Notes: a model not told the origin generated them from the sequence alone. Numbered from the stretch's first letter, positions 10,690 through 19,839 are shown. The stretch is DNA of 64,000 nucleotides from Lactococcus protaetiae (GCF_006965445.1 NZ_CP041356.1:1612001-1676000), one strand, 5' to 3'. A program made the numbers and translations.

Positions 10690-11012
10690 CTTTCAAACGT
10701 ACCGCTTGAAAGTTAAAGTTTGCGTTTCACGCAAACCACTTCTTGCGCGTAAAACATTTGTCCATTTGCTTAGCCGCTGAAGTGCCAAGAGCAAAAGGCA
10801 AGCGCAAGGCACGCACTTTGTGCGCCGTTCTGCGAACGGTCTACGTTCGTTTCACTCACTACGCTGTCCGTTTGCTTAGCAAGCAAAGCTTGCAAGAGCA
10901 AAAGGCAGTATATCTGCAGTTGCCACTTGGCATTACTGCTTTAGCAGCTTACAGCCAATGGACAGCGTAGCCATCTAACAATTCTACTGCGTAGAATTGA
11001 AGGTGAACTAGT
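10690..11012. repeat. Palindromic repeat tract inside the hem operon
   Basis: Begins directly after hemE with two strong dyads (AACTTTCAA...TTGAAAGTT and GTTTGCGTTTCACGCAAAC), then the shared interior modules (GTGCGCCGTTCTGCGAACGG, TGCTTTAGCAGC, CGCTGTCC). It closes with GTAGAATTGAAG and AACTAGTAT, the inverse of the TATACTAGTT boundary seen at 3761, 8152 and about 51075. Neither canonical terminus is present. It separates hemE from the PAS gene and may act as an RNA-processing or partial terminator region. Confidence 0.7.
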
Positions 11013-11045
11013 ATGACAAAGATAAAAAATAGAAAAGAGGTCGTT

Positions 11046-11528
11046 ATGACTGAAGAAAAATTAAGCGAAGTTGTTGGTCCAGAAGCTATTATCAAATTTG
11101 AAACTGGCACGATTAAGGCAAGCACTTTGGATACAATTATCAAAATGTTGCCTTTTGAAATGGGATTTTGTGATGCTGATGATAAATTCCGTTGGTTCTC
11201 AAATAATCCTGACCGTGTCCACAAACGTCGTGTAGAAGCATTTGGAAAATCTGTTTTAGAGCTTCACCCTGGAGTTGCTCATCATGTGAAAAAAGTGCTT
11301 GATGATTTTCGTGAAGGAAAAGCAGATGAATTTGAATTTTGGTTCCCTAAACGTAACGGTCAACCAGGACAAATTTATCAAAAATTTATGGCTGTTCGTG
11401 ATGAAAACGGCAAATATCTTGGTAGCATGGATGTAACAATTAACCTTGATATCTTGAAAGATAAAGAAGGAAAACATGCTCCTGAAACAATCAAAGAGTT
11501 CCAAGAGTTGAAACCCCTTGACAAATAA
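11046..11528 (+). CDS. Stand-alone PAS-domain protein in the heme operon
   Basis: A 160-residue cytoplasmic protein made almost only of one PAS-type fold (about residues 25-145: LPFEMGFCDADDKFRWFSNNP ... GKYLGSMDVTIN), similar to the PAS region at the C-terminus of DUF438 proteins. There is no output domain (no kinase, HTH or GGDEF). Three histidines (LHPGVAHHV) lie in the central helix region. I chose the ATG at 11046, preceded by AGAGG; the in-frame ATG at 11013 lies in the end of the repeat tract. Lying between hemE and hemY on the same strand, it may sense or bind heme or a porphyrin, but that is inference from position only; PAS domains bind many ligands. Confidence 0.8.
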   Translation: MTEEKLSEVVGPEAIIKFETGTIKASTLDTIIKMLPFEMGFCDADDKFRWFSNNPDRVHKRRVEAFGKSVLELHPGVAHHVKKVLDDFREGKADEFEFWFPKRNGQPGQIYQKFMAVRDENGKYLGSMDVTINLDILKDKEGKHAPETIKEFQELKPLDK

Positions 11529-11539
11529 GAGCTAGGAGT

Positions 11540-11584
11540 CTCTGTCAGTGCTGATATATTTTTCGTCAGTGCTGACAGAGCTTT
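11540..11584 (+). terminator. Hairpin of TGTCAG repeats between PAS gene and hemY
   Basis: CTCTGTCAGTGCTGA (11540-11554) faces TCAGTGCTGACAGAG (11566-11580) with two mismatches, followed by CTTTT. It is either a weak terminator or a processing hairpin lowering read-through into hemY. Confidence 0.45.
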
Positions 11585-11616
11585 TAATGTATTTTATAAA
11601 AAACAAAGAGAAATAA

Positions 11617-13035
11617 ATGATGAATAAAAAGAAAATTGTCATTGTCGGCGGCGGAATTACAGGACTGTCAGCAATGATGGAAATGCAAAAACGAGTTTTG
11701 GATGAAAATTTGCCTGTTGAGCTCTTGCTTGTCGAGGCTGAACCACGCTTGGGCGGGAAAATAGAAACGGTCAAGCATGATGGCTACATTATTGAGCGCG
11801 GACCTGATTCATTTTTGGAGCGGAAAACGGCGATGGCGGAGCTTGCCGCAGAAGTTGGAGTCGCAGATAAGCTTGTAAATAATGCGACAGGTCAAGCTTA
11901 TATCGCAATGAACGGCAGCTTATATCCGATTCCAGCGGGGTCAATCATGGGTGTGCCCACCAATGAAGAAAGTTTTTTGGCATCAGAATTATTCTCTGAC
12001 GAAGCGAAAAAACGAGCGATGGATGATTTTAAAATAGAAAAATCACCAGCTGGAATTGACCAATCAATGGGGAAATTTTTCCGTCGCAGACTTGGTGATG
12101 AAGTCGTAGAAAATCTGATTGAGCCTTTATTATCAGGTGTTTATGGTGGAAATCTGGATGAAATGAGCCTGCTTTCAACCTATCCTCAATTTTACGAAGT
12201 TGAGCAAAAGTATGGCAGTTTGATTGGTGGACTTCGTGAACAAGCCAAAGAAAATGTCAAAAAAATGCCTTATCGTGGGGCTGCCAAAGGAATGTTTCAA
12301 AATTTTTCAACAGGTTTGCAAACTTTAGTCGATGCGATTGAAGCCCATATTCCTAAAGAAAATGTGCGTCTGAGTAGCCCTGTGACAAAAATTTCGGCTG
12401 ACAGTGGCAGTTATCAGTTAGAATTTGCTGATAGAAATTCTGTCAGTGCTGACAGTATTATTTTGACTAGTCCGCATGAGATTTCGGTGCAACTTTTGGA
12501 AGCTTATGGTGTGATGGACGGCTTCGCAGATGTTCCGTCAACCTCTGTGGTTACGATCGCAATGGGATTTCCTGCTGAAGCACTCAAAAAAGACTTTGAC
12601 GGCACTGGATTTTTGGTGTCCAGAAATTCTGATTTTTCGATTACAGCTTGCACTTGGCTTCACAAAAAATGGCCGCACACGACACCAGCAGGCAAGATTA
12701 CGCTCCGTGTTTTCATGGGAAAGCCTGGCGATGAGCGTTATGTAACGCTTTCAGACGAAGAACTGATTTCACTTGCACTCAAAGATTTACGGCAAATTAT
12801 GGATTTAGATGGAGCGCCAGAATTTGCTGAAATTTCGCGCTTGACCGACTCAATGGCGCAATATACAGTAGGTCACAAGGCACGGCTTGAAGCAGCACGA
12901 GAAGCCCTTGCCGAAAAGTTACCAGGTGTTTTCATTGCAGGAATGTCCTATGACGCGATTGGCCTGCCTGATAATGTTGTTGCAGGGCGCAAATATGGCA
13001 ATGAAGCGCTGAATTTTGTGATGAAGCAGAGATAA
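11617..13035 (+). CDS. hemY: Coproporphyrinogen/protoporphyrinogen III oxidase (HemY type)
   Basis: A 472-residue FAD enzyme that oxidises coproporphyrinogen III to coproporphyrin III (CgoX activity in Gram-positives) or protoporphyrinogen to protoporphyrin. The N-terminal dinucleotide-binding motif IVGGGITGLSA is followed by VEAEPRLGGKIET. The substrate-domain hallmark ERGPDSFL and the C-terminal IAGMSYDAIGLPDNVVAG, part of the FAD site, are present. Length matches the Firmicutes family. A CTGTCAGTGCTGACAG palindrome lies inside the gene at 12440-12455. hemA begins 3 bp after the stop. Classic lactococci lack this gene as far as I know, so it supports a functional pathway. Confidence 0.94.
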   Translation: MMNKKKIVIVGGGITGLSAMMEMQKRVLDENLPVELLLVEAEPRLGGKIETVKHDGYIIERGPDSFLERKTAMAELAAEVGVADKLVNNATGQAYIAMNGSLYPIPAGSIMGVPTNEESFLASELFSDEAKKRAMDDFKIEKSPAGIDQSMGKFFRRRLGDEVVENLIEPLLSGVYGGNLDEMSLLSTYPQFYEVEQKYGSLIGGLREQAKENVKKMPYRGAAKGMFQNFSTGLQTLVDAIEAHIPKENVRLSSPVTKISADSGSYQLEFADRNSVSADSIILTSPHEISVQLLEAYGVMDGFADVPSTSVVTIAMGFPAEALKKDFDGTGFLVSRNSDFSITACTWLHKKWPHTTPAGKITLRVFMGKPGDERYVTLSDEELISLALKDLRQIMDLDGAPEFAEISRLTDSMAQYTVGHKARLEAAREALAEKLPGVFIAGMSYDAIGLPDNVVAGRKYGNEALNFVMKQR

Positions 13036-13038
13036 AAA

Positions 13039-14316
13039 ATGCATTTATTAGCACTAAGTTTAAATTATAAAAAAGTTCCAATCGAGTTCCGCGAAAAACT
13101 GGCTTTTGCAGAATCAGAATTGGCAGCAGCGATGGCAACTTTGAAAGAATCGCAATCTGTCTTTGAAAATGTGATTTTGTCCACCTGTAATCGGACAGAG
13201 ATTTATGCTGTGGTTGACCAAAAAAAGCGTGGTGAAGATTACCTTAAACGCTTCTTGGCAAGCTGGTTTCATCTTTCGATTACGACTTTTTCTGGATTTT
13301 TGGATATTTATCAAGAGTTAGAGGTCGCAAACTACCTTTTTCGAGTGACTTGCGGTCTGGAATCGCTGATTGTTGGAGAAGAGCAGATTCTCTCGCAGGT
13401 CAAGTCCAGCTTTCTCTTTGCTCAGGAAAATCAAGCGACAGGAAGCGTTCTCAATACACTGTTTAAATCAGCCATTACGCTGTCCAAAAAGGCACATACG
13501 GAAACCCTTCTGTCGCGAAATTCTGTGTCTGTAGGCTCTGCTGCAGTGCAATTAACCAAAAACATCTGGTCAGATTTATCTGACAAAAAAGCAGCTGTCA
13601 TTGGTGCAGGGCAAATGTCGGAACTTTCGGCGAAATATATTGCCGCCCAGAAGATTGCAGGCTTGAGCATTGCTAACCGCACTTATGAGAAAGCGCAGAA
13701 ACTCGCCGAGCGCTATCATGCGCAGGCTGTCAAACTGACAGAGCTTGAGCAGTCACTGACAGAAGTCGATTTCGTCTTTTCATCAACTTCCAGCAAATCT
13801 TTTATTTTAGATGAAAGTCTCATTCGCATTGTTCAGGCAAAGCGGGGCGATAAGCCGCTGATTCTTTTTGATTTGGCGGTGCCAAGAGATATCGAGCCAA
13901 CGGTAAGAAGCATCCGAGGAGTGAAACTTTACGATATTGACGACTTGGAAAGCTTAGTCAAATTTAACAAATCAGAGCGTCAGAAAGCTGAAAAAGAAGT
14001 AGAAAATATGATTCTAAAAGCGACTGACGAATTTGAAAACTGGCTGTCAGCGCAACAAGTTACGCCAATCATTGCCGAACTTCAAGAAAAATCAATGCAG
14101 ATTCAAGAGAAAGTCATGGAAACCATTGACCATAAACTGACAGATTTATCCACTCATGACCGAAAAGTCATCAATAAACTGACCAAGTCTATTGTCAATC
14201 AACTCCTGCGTGACCCGATTTTGACTGTCAAATCACTCACTACTGATGAAAATTCACCAGAAAAACTGACACTTTTCAAAGAAATTTTTAAGCTGTCAGA
14301 AGACAAAAAACACTGA
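13039..14316 (+). CDS. hemA: Glutamyl-tRNA reductase
   Basis: A 425-residue NADPH enzyme that reduces glutamyl-tRNA(Glu) to glutamate-1-semialdehyde, the first committed step of the C5 heme route. The catalytic Cys sits in ILSTCNRTEIYAV (about residue 50). GLESLIVGEEQILSQVK and the NADPH-binding AAVIGAGQMSELSAKY follow, then the C-terminal dimerisation helix region ending in KSLT. Length is normal. Spacing of 3 bp from hemY shows one operon. The product is the substrate of HemL, encoded 26 kb further on. Confidence 0.96.
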   Translation: MHLLALSLNYKKVPIEFREKLAFAESELAAAMATLKESQSVFENVILSTCNRTEIYAVVDQKKRGEDYLKRFLASWFHLSITTFSGFLDIYQELEVANYLFRVTCGLESLIVGEEQILSQVKSSFLFAQENQATGSVLNTLFKSAITLSKKAHTETLLSRNSVSVGSAAVQLTKNIWSDLSDKKAAVIGAGQMSELSAKYIAAQKIAGLSIANRTYEKAQKLAERYHAQAVKLTELEQSLTEVDFVFSSTSSKSFILDESLIRIVQAKRGDKPLILFDLAVPRDIEPTVRSIRGVKLYDIDDLESLVKFNKSERQKAEKEVENMILKATDEFENWLSAQQVTPIIAELQEKSMQIQEKVMETIDHKLTDLSTHDRKVINKLTKSIVNQLLRDPILTVKSLTTDENSPEKLTLFKEIFKLSEDKKH

Positions 14317-14367
14317 CAGAAAACGCTCAGGACTGTCAAATTTGACACAAAAGAAAGAAATGAAAAA

Positions 14368-15351
14368 ATGAACTTACAATTTAACCGTCATCGCCGTCTG
14401 CGCTCATCTGAGACCATGCGCAGTATGGTACGCGAAAATTTTATTCGCAAAGAAGACCTGATTTATCCTTTATTTATTGTCGAAGGAGAAAACATCAAAA
14501 AAGAGATTTCTTCAATGCCAGGTCAGTACCAATTTAGCCTTGACATGCTTGAAATCGAAATGCAAACTATTATTCAGTTGAAGATTCCAGCAGTGATTCT
14601 GTTTGGCATTCCTGACCACAAAGACGCGCTAGGTAGCGAGGCTTACAATGATAATGGCATTTTGCAAAAAGCCATTCGCCAAATCAAAGCAAGTCATCCA
14701 GACCTTCTTGTCATTGCTGACACCTGTCTCTGCGAATACACAGACCACGGGCATTGTGGCATGATTGAGCATGATTGTGTCATTAATGACGAAAGTCTTG
14801 AACTTCTCGTGAAAACAGCAGTCTCGCAGGCAAAAGCAGGAGCAGACATCATCGCACCGTCAAATATGATGGACGGTTTTGTAGCTGCAATCCGTGCTGG
14901 GCTTGACGAAAACGGCTTTGAAAATATTCCCATCATGAGCTACGCCGTCAAATACGCCTCAGCATTCTACGGTCCGTTTCGTGATGCGGCAGACTCAGCG
15001 CCACGCACAGGTCCCTCTGACCGTAAGACCTATCAAATGGACCCAGCCAATCGTCTTGAAGCCCTGCGTGAAATGCAATCTGATATTGAAGAAGGCGCAG
15101 ACTTTCTCATCGTAAAACCTGCCCTCTCATATCTAGACATCACACGAGATGTGCGCAATAACTGCAATCTGCCTGTCGTGACTTACAATGTCTCTGGCGA
15201 ATACGCCATGGTCAAAGCCGCAGCACAGAAAGGCTGGATTGACGAAAAACGCATCGTCATGGAACAGCTGACCAGCATGAAACGTGCTGGAGCAGATATG
15301 ATTATTACTTATTTTGCAAAAGATGTTGCGAAATGGCTCAATGAAGATTGA
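14368..15351 (+). CDS. hemB: Delta-aminolevulinic acid dehydratase (porphobilinogen synthase)
   Basis: A 327-residue enzyme condensing two 5-aminolevulinates into porphobilinogen. It is the Zn2+ type: the metal-binding cysteines are in [14 protein letters not shown] (about residues 116-129). The Schiff-base lysines are in [22 protein letters not shown] (about 195) and [12 protein letters not shown] (about 248). Full length. It follows hemA after 51 bp holding TGTCAG/CTGACAG dyads. The gene ends 3 bp before a complete modular repeat copy. Confidence 0.97.
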   Translation: MNLQFNRHRRLRSSETMRSMVRENFIRKEDLIYPLFIVEGENIKKEISSMPGQYQFSLDMLEIEMQTIIQLKIPAVILFGIPDHKDALGSEAYNDNGILQKAIRQIKASHPDLLVIADTCLCEYTDHGHCGMIEHDCVINDESLELLVKTAVSQAKAGADIIAPSNMMDGFVAAIRAGLDENGFENIPIMSYAVKYASAFYGPFRDAADSAPRTGPSDRKTYQMDPANRLEALREMQSDIEEGADFLIVKPALSYLDITRDVRNNCNLPVVTYNVSGEYAMVKAAAQKGWIDEKRIVMEQLTSMKRAGADMIITYFAKDVAKWLNED

Positions 15352-15353
15352 AT

Positions 15354-15483
15354 TTTATCAAAGCAAGTGCATGCTAATACCCCTACCTCTTTGGGTAGGG
15401 GATAAAGCAGCACTAAGCCTTGAATTTCGTCCGACTAAATTCAGTGGTGAGTCGAAACTCCCACTGAATAAGTCTTGACTTCA
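15354..15483 (-). repeat. Modular palindromic element, 130-bp copy at the hemB 3' end
   Basis: Read on the minus strand: left end TGAAGTCAAGACTT (15483-15470), hairpin ATTCAGTGG/CCACTGAAT with inner GTGAGT/ACTCCC, a second perfect hairpin CCCCTACC/GGGTAGGGG (about 15380-15402), and right end AGCATGCACTTGCT plus TTGATAAA (15376-15354). It starts 3 bp after the hemB stop, so its hairpins probably form the 3' end of the hem transcript together with the terminator that follows. Confidence 0.82.
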
Positions 15484-15489
15484 TTATCT

Positions 15490-15525
15490 AAAAAACACAA
15501 TCAAGATTTCGATTGTGTTTTATTT
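15490..15525 (+). terminator. Intrinsic terminator after the first heme block
   Basis: AAACACAATC and GATTGTGTTT form a 10-bp stem with an 8-nt loop, followed by TTTATTTAT. It is the likely end of the hemH-hemB transcript. Confidence 0.8.
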
Positions 15526-15576
15526 ATCACGAATGATGTACTAAGCAAATAAGAACACCATATTATTAATAATATT

Positions 15577-15605
15577 TTGACAATTCTATAAAATTTATTT
15601 ATACT
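15577..15605 (+). promoter_or_regulatory. Promoter of the epimerase-like gene
   Basis: Consensus TTGACA and TATACT with an exact 17-bp spacer, 64 bp before the start codon. One of the best promoter matches in the window. Confidence 0.8.
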
Positions 15606-15669
15606 AAATAAATAACATTTCAAAAGATGAAAAGAGCAGTTCATCTTACCTAGAAAGAAAGGAGAGTTT

Positions 15670-17004
15670 ATGAAGGATAACCACAGCATTTTAGCCGAAG
15701 AAGCAGAAAGTATCCCAGAAAGTTCACGCGTCAAATACTTTGATATTGTGCTTGAACGTGGGAGCGGTGCATTGTTATATGATGTGGAGGGACGAGAATA
15801 TATTGATTTCCTTTCTAGTGCATCGTCTGCAAACGTAGGTCATTGTCACCCTAAAGTTGTCAAGGCAATTCAAGAGCAGGCAGAGCGGCTCATTCATTTC
15901 ACTCCTGCCTATTATGCAAATGAAATGACCGCTTCACTGTTGACCAAACTAGCACAACTCGCTCCAGGAAATTTTTCTAAGAAAGTTGCATTAGGAACGT
16001 CAGGTTCAGATGCTAATGATGCAATAATAAAATTTTCTCGCGCCTATACAGGACGACCATATATTATTAGTTTCACCGGAGCTTATCACGGTTCAACCTA
16101 TGGCTCATTAAGCTTGTCCTCAGTCAGTCTAAATATGTCAAGAAAAATAGGACCACTTTTACCCAACATTATAAAGCTCCCTTACCCTGACATACATCTA
16201 AGAATGAAAAATGAAACAGACGACCAATTTATAGATAGAATGTGGCAGATGTTTACACTCCCTTTTGAAACATGGTTACCTGTTGAAGAAGTAGCAGCGA
16301 TTATTATTGAACCTATTCAGGGAGATGGAGGTATCATCGCGGCACCACAAAGTTATCTCAAGCGTCTTTACGATTTTACAAGAAAACACGGAATTATTTT
16401 TGCAGTTGATGAAATCAATCAAGGACTTGGACGTTCAGGGAAGATGTGGTCCGTTGAACATTTTAACATTGAACCAGATCTAATCAGTGTTGGGAAATCA
16501 TTGGCATCAGGACTCCCATTGTCTGCTCTCATAGGACGTACAGAAATTATGGACAGTTTAGCTGCACCAGCTCACGTATTTACCACGGCAGGAAACCCGA
16601 TATGTGCAGCAGCAGCCCATGCAACTCTAGAAGTCATTGAAGAAGAAAAACTTGTCAAGCGCTCAGAACAACTCGGAAAACAATCTTTCGAATTTTTTCA
16701 AACAATGAAAGAAAAGTATGACTTTATCGGAGATACAAGAATGTATGGACTTGATGGAGGAATTGATATTGTTGATAGTAAGGGTAGTCCAGATATAGAT
16801 GGAACGACTAAAATCATCTACAAATTATTTCAACTTGGTGTCATTATGATTAGTTTACGAGGAAATATCCTCCGCTTTCAACCACCACTAGTCATTACCG
16901 AAGCACAACTCAGCAAAGGGTTCAAACAAATTGAAATTGCTTTTGAAGCCTATAAAAATAATGAGCTAACCCTACCAGAACATTCAGAAAAAATCGGCTG
17001 GTAA
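15670..17004 (+). CDS. PLP-dependent class III aminotransferase fold, isoleucine 2-epimerase-like
   Basis: A 444-residue fold-type I PLP enzyme. The PLP lysine is in SVGKSLASGLPLSA (about residue 279), the cofactor Asp in FAVDEINQGLG (about 250), and the phosphate loop in GTSGSDANDA. From memory it resembles the Lactobacillus buchneri isoleucine 2-epimerase along its whole length, including NILRFQPPLVI and the C-terminal KIGW, much more than GABA or ornithine aminotransferases. It would then interconvert L-isoleucine and D-allo-isoleucine. Substrate is inferred; a plain 4-aminobutyrate-type aminotransferase is the alternative. The start has AAAGGAGAG seven bases upstream. It has its own promoter, and a permease follows after a repeat element. 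Confidence 0.8.
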   Translation: MKDNHSILAEEAESIPESSRVKYFDIVLERGSGALLYDVEGREYIDFLSSASSANVGHCHPKVVKAIQEQAERLIHFTPAYYANEMTASLLTKLAQLAPGNFSKKVALGTSGSDANDAIIKFSRAYTGRPYIISFTGAYHGSTYGSLSLSSVSLNMSRKIGPLLPNIIKLPYPDIHLRMKNETDDQFIDRMWQMFTLPFETWLPVEEVAAIIIEPIQGDGGIIAAPQSYLKRLYDFTRKHGIIFAVDEINQGLGRSGKMWSVEHFNIEPDLISVGKSLASGLPLSALIGRTEIMDSLAAPAHVFTTAGNPICAAAAHATLEVIEEEKLVKRSEQLGKQSFEFFQTMKEKYDFIGDTRMYGLDGGIDIVDSKGSPDIDGTTKIIYKLFQLGVIMISLRGNILRFQPPLVITEAQLSKGFKQIEIAFEAYKNNELTLPEHSEKIGW

Positions 17005-17034
17005 CAAAAGAGACTACCATGCAGTAAAGTCGAT

Positions 17035-17362
17035 TGAAGTGATTACTTCATTGGTGGGGATTCTTTCTCCCCACCGATGTTAGGGCACAACCTCACATCA
17101 AAGATATGAGGTCACCCTGTCCCTGAAGTCTAAGCGCTATCTCCGTTTCACTGCGCTGTCCACTCTCGCTAAGTGGCTAAAGCCACAAGTCGAGTCGCAA
17201 AGCGCTAAGACCCTAGGCAGTAGAACGAAAGCAGAGCTTGCCATTGCGCCTTATCGCTTTAGCGATTTAGAGCGAATGGACAGCGAAGCGAAGCGGAGAT
17301 AGTGCTGCTTATCCCCCACCTTTAAGAGGTGGGGGGGGTTAGCACGCACTTGCTAAGTTAAA
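17035..17362 (+). repeat. Modular palindromic element, 328-bp copy
   Basis: Left end TGAAGTGATTACTTCA (17035-17050), hairpin GGTGGGGA/TCCCCACC, then the blocks CACAACCTCACATC, CCCTGAAGTCTAAGCGCT and CTAGGCAGTAGAACGAAAGC, and a final perfect CCCCCACCT/AGGTGGGGG stem. It ends in AGCACGCACTTGCT plus AAGTTAAA (to 17362). It fills almost the whole gap between the epimerase-like gene and the permease. Confidence 0.88.
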
Positions 17363-17394
17363 GAAGAAATAATATAAAGCACTAGGAGAAAAAT

Positions 17395-18801
17395 ATGGGA
17401 TTCACAAAACGTGCAAGTTTTAGCACATACTATCAAAAAGATAAAAAATTAGAACAAGTTTTAGGAGTGCGAGATTTCCTTGCTCTTGGTGTTGGAACAA
17501 TCATCTCCACTTCGATTTTCACCTTACCTGGTATTGTAGCAGCCGAATATGCAGGACCCGCAGTCGTATTTTCATTTTTGTTAGCCGCTATTGTAGCTGG
17601 CTTGGTAGCTTTCGCCTATGCAGAGATGTCAACGGTTATGCCATTTGCAGGCTCTGCTTATTCATGGATTTCGGTCTTATTTGGAGAAGGTTTCGGATGG
17701 ATTGCAGGTTGGGCGCTTCTTGCTGAATACTTCATTGCAGTCGCCTTTGTAGGTTCAGGATTCTCAGCAACTTTCCAGAGTTTGCTTGGGCAGCTCAACT
17801 TTCATATGCCAGCAGCTTTAGCAAGCCCTTTTGGTACAAATGGTGGTATTGTTGATTTGATTTCTTTATTAGTTATTGCCGTATCCTCTTTTGTTGTCTG
17901 GCGAGGAGCATCAGACGCAGGACGTGTTGGACAAATTCTTGTCGTCCTAAAAGTTGCTGCTATTCTAGCTTTTATATTTGTTGGTTTAACAGTGATTAAA
18001 GCACACAATTATGTTCCCTTTATCCCAGCTCATAACCCAAAAACAGGCTTTGGTGGAATTTCTGGTATTTTATCAGGTGTATCAATGATTTTCCTTGCAT
18101 ATATCGGTTTTGATTCCATTGCAGCCAATTCAGCAGAAGCTAAAAATCCAAAACGTACAATGCCAATTGGTATTCTTGGCTCATTACTTATCGCAGTCGT
18201 TCTATTTTCAGCGGTAACTCTAGTTCTAGTTGGTATGCATCCTTATTCTTCGTATGCAGGAAATGCAGCACCAGTCTCTTGGGCTCTGGAAAAAGCTGGT
18301 TTTGGTACACTTTCTGAAGTTGTGTCAGTAGTCGCGGATGCAGGGATGTTTGTTGCTTTACTGGGGATGGTACTCGCGGGCTCTCGTCTACTTTATGCCT
18401 TTGGACGTGATGGAATGCTTCCAGCAAAAGTAGGAAGTTTAGATAAAAGAGGCCTTCCATCAAACGGCCTATTAGTTTTAACTGTTGTCGCTATTGTCAT
18501 TGGCGCATTCTTCCCATTTGCTTTTTTGGCACAACTTATCTCTGCAGGAACCTTGGTAGCATTTATTTTCGTCTCTTTAGGAATGTTTGCTCTTCGTCCG
18601 AGAGAAGGAAAGGATTTACCTGAAGCAAGTTATAAAATGCCATTTTACCCTATATTGCCAGCACTTGGAGCGATTGGTTCAGTCATCGTCTTTGAGATGC
18701 TTGACCCAGCAGCAAAATTAGGAGCATTTATTTGGTTTATTCTTGGGATTATTGTCTATACACTTTACGGAAGTAAACATAGCAAAATAAAGAAACAGTA
18801 A
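17395..18801 (+). CDS. APC-family amino acid permease
   Basis: A 468-residue polytopic membrane protein (about 12 hydrophobic segments) of the amino acid-polyamine-organocation superfamily. Segment 1 carries the helix-breaking GVGTIISTSIFTLPG that forms part of the substrate site, and segment 6 carries FLAYIGFDSIAANSAEAKNP, typical of the YfnA/cationic amino acid transporter branch. It probably takes up an amino acid by proton symport. Its position after the isoleucine-epimerase-like gene suggests a branched-chain or related substrate, which I cannot prove. GGAG lies eight bases before the ATG. Length is normal. Confidence 0.88.
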   Translation: MGFTKRASFSTYYQKDKKLEQVLGVRDFLALGVGTIISTSIFTLPGIVAAEYAGPAVVFSFLLAAIVAGLVAFAYAEMSTVMPFAGSAYSWISVLFGEGFGWIAGWALLAEYFIAVAFVGSGFSATFQSLLGQLNFHMPAALASPFGTNGGIVDLISLLVIAVSSFVVWRGASDAGRVGQILVVLKVAAILAFIFVGLTVIKAHNYVPFIPAHNPKTGFGGISGILSGVSMIFLAYIGFDSIAANSAEAKNPKRTMPIGILGSLLIAVVLFSAVTLVLVGMHPYSSYAGNAAPVSWALEKAGFGTLSEVVSVVADAGMFVALLGMVLAGSRLLYAFGRDGMLPAKVGSLDKRGLPSNGLLVLTVVAIVIGAFFPFAFLAQLISAGTLVAFIFVSLGMFALRPREGKDLPEASYKMPFYPILPALGAIGSVIVFEMLDPAAKLGAFIWFILGIIVYTLYGSKHSKIKKQ

Positions 18802-18831
18802 GAGATAATAATAATTGAAAATGTAAAAAAT

Positions 18832-18885
18832 AACCTCTTAAAATAGATAATGCGAAGAAGCAGTATCTATTTTAGGAGGTTTTGC
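18832..18885 (+). terminator. Long hairpin after the permease
   Basis: An 18-bp stem with one G-U pair (arms 18832-18849 and 18864-18881, ending AACCTC.../...GAGGTT), loop of 14 nt, and a short T-run. Intrinsic terminator of the permease transcript. Confidence 0.75.
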
Positions 18886-18922
18886 TATATCAAATATAGT
18901 ACAAAACAAGATAGGAGAATTG

Positions 18923-19094
18923 ATGCTTAATCAACTGAAATGAAATTTTATAGCTCATTATCCTAATCAAAAATTTATTACAGATGAATGAACAAGCACT
19001 TATCCAGCAGATTGAAGATTGGTATGACTATAGAGTAAAAAAAGCAGGACTTCTAGAAGTTAAAAGTACATCTCTTATTAACTGTTATAACTGA
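18923..19094 (+). pseudogene. Possible gene remnant with ribosome site
   Basis: AGGAG nine bases before an ATG at 18923 opens MLNQLK and then hits a stop. The same region continues in other frames as NFIAHYPNQKFITDE and, from an ATG at 18984, as MNEQALIQQIEDWYDYRVKK to a stop at 19092-19094. The codons look protein-like but the frame is broken more than once. I do not recognise the parent protein. It could also be a genuine 36-residue peptide. Weak call. Confidence 0.25.
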
Positions 19095-19126
19095 ATACAT
19101 TTTTTAATTTTTGATAGACTTGTTTT

Positions 19127-19663
19127 TTAATTGTGAAATGTTTTTTTATGAAGTCTTAGCTTTTTCAAAGCCCAATCATAATGGGAAGGTAAAGAAGATT
19201 GAAAATATTGTCCTAGACTAGTTGTTCCAGTCCAGTTGAAATACTTTTTTACATATAATTCATCATTAGAAAAAGTACCAATGAGAGCAATTAATTCTTG
19301 ATGTGTTTGAAAAATTTGTTGTTTCAAATCTTCAAAAGAAATTTTTTGATTTTTTTCCCAGAATTTTTCATTCATATCTCCATAATTTTTCCACGAATAA
19401 GGAATGGGCAGAAATGAGATATGTTCTCCCTGTCTATTTTTCATAACAAAATTGAGTAGGAGTTTATGCCACTCATATAAATGTGCCAAAACATCTCTAA
19501 TATTCTTATCCCTTGACCAATGTTGCTCTTTTTTCCCTTCAGAGTTAAATCTAAAGGTTCCATTTTTCGTTTCTTCATCCATATCATCAATTAATTTCCA
19601 AAGTTTCTCCCAGTTCTTTTGAGAATAGGAAATAAGTTCTGATTTATTTGTAGCTTTTACCAT
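19127..19663 (-). CDS. ClbS/DfsB-family protein (DUF1706)
   Basis: A 178-residue soluble protein of the DinB-like four-helix family. Typical features are the N-terminal LISYSQKNWEKLW, the conserved RDKNIRDVLAHLYEWHKLLL, with the His that contributes to the putative metal/active site, PIPYSWKNYGDMN, and the C-terminal LPSHYDWALKKLR. Characterised relatives (ClbS) hydrolyse a reactive cyclopropane toxin; most members are uncharacterised, so no substrate is assigned. Full length. It stands alone on the minus strand between the permease terminator and the xylose cluster. Confidence 0.85.
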   Translation of the reverse strand: MVKATNKSELISYSQKNWEKLWKLIDDMDEETKNGTFRFNSEGKKEQHWSRDKNIRDVLAHLYEWHKLLLNFVMKNRQGEHISFLPIPYSWKNYGDMNEKFWEKNQKISFEDLKQQIFQTHQELIALIGTFSNDELYVKKYFNWTGTTSLGQYFQSSLPSHYDWALKKLRLHKKTFHN

Positions 19664-19812
19664 ATTAATTTTTCCTCATTTATGTGTTACCAACATTGTA
19701 TCACGAAGCTCATATCTTCTATCAAATTCATTTTTTAACAATTTCAGGAGAGGTTTTCATTATAACCCTGTTCTTATCATAAAACACTCTGTTTTTCACT
19801 ATCTATTTTGCT

Positions 19813-19839
19813 CGATTCTTAATAAAAGAATCGTTTTTT
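19813..19839 (+). terminator. Orphan plus-strand terminator
   Basis: CGATTCTT and AAGAATCG form an 8-bp stem with a 5-nt loop and six Ts. No plus-strand gene lies before it, so it may be left over from a lost gene in the 19664-19969 gap. Confidence 0.55.

Noticed and set aside
11046-11528. HemQ/ChdC coproheme decarboxylase
   Set aside because: The protein is too short (160 versus about 245 residues) and its pattern fits a PAS fold instead.
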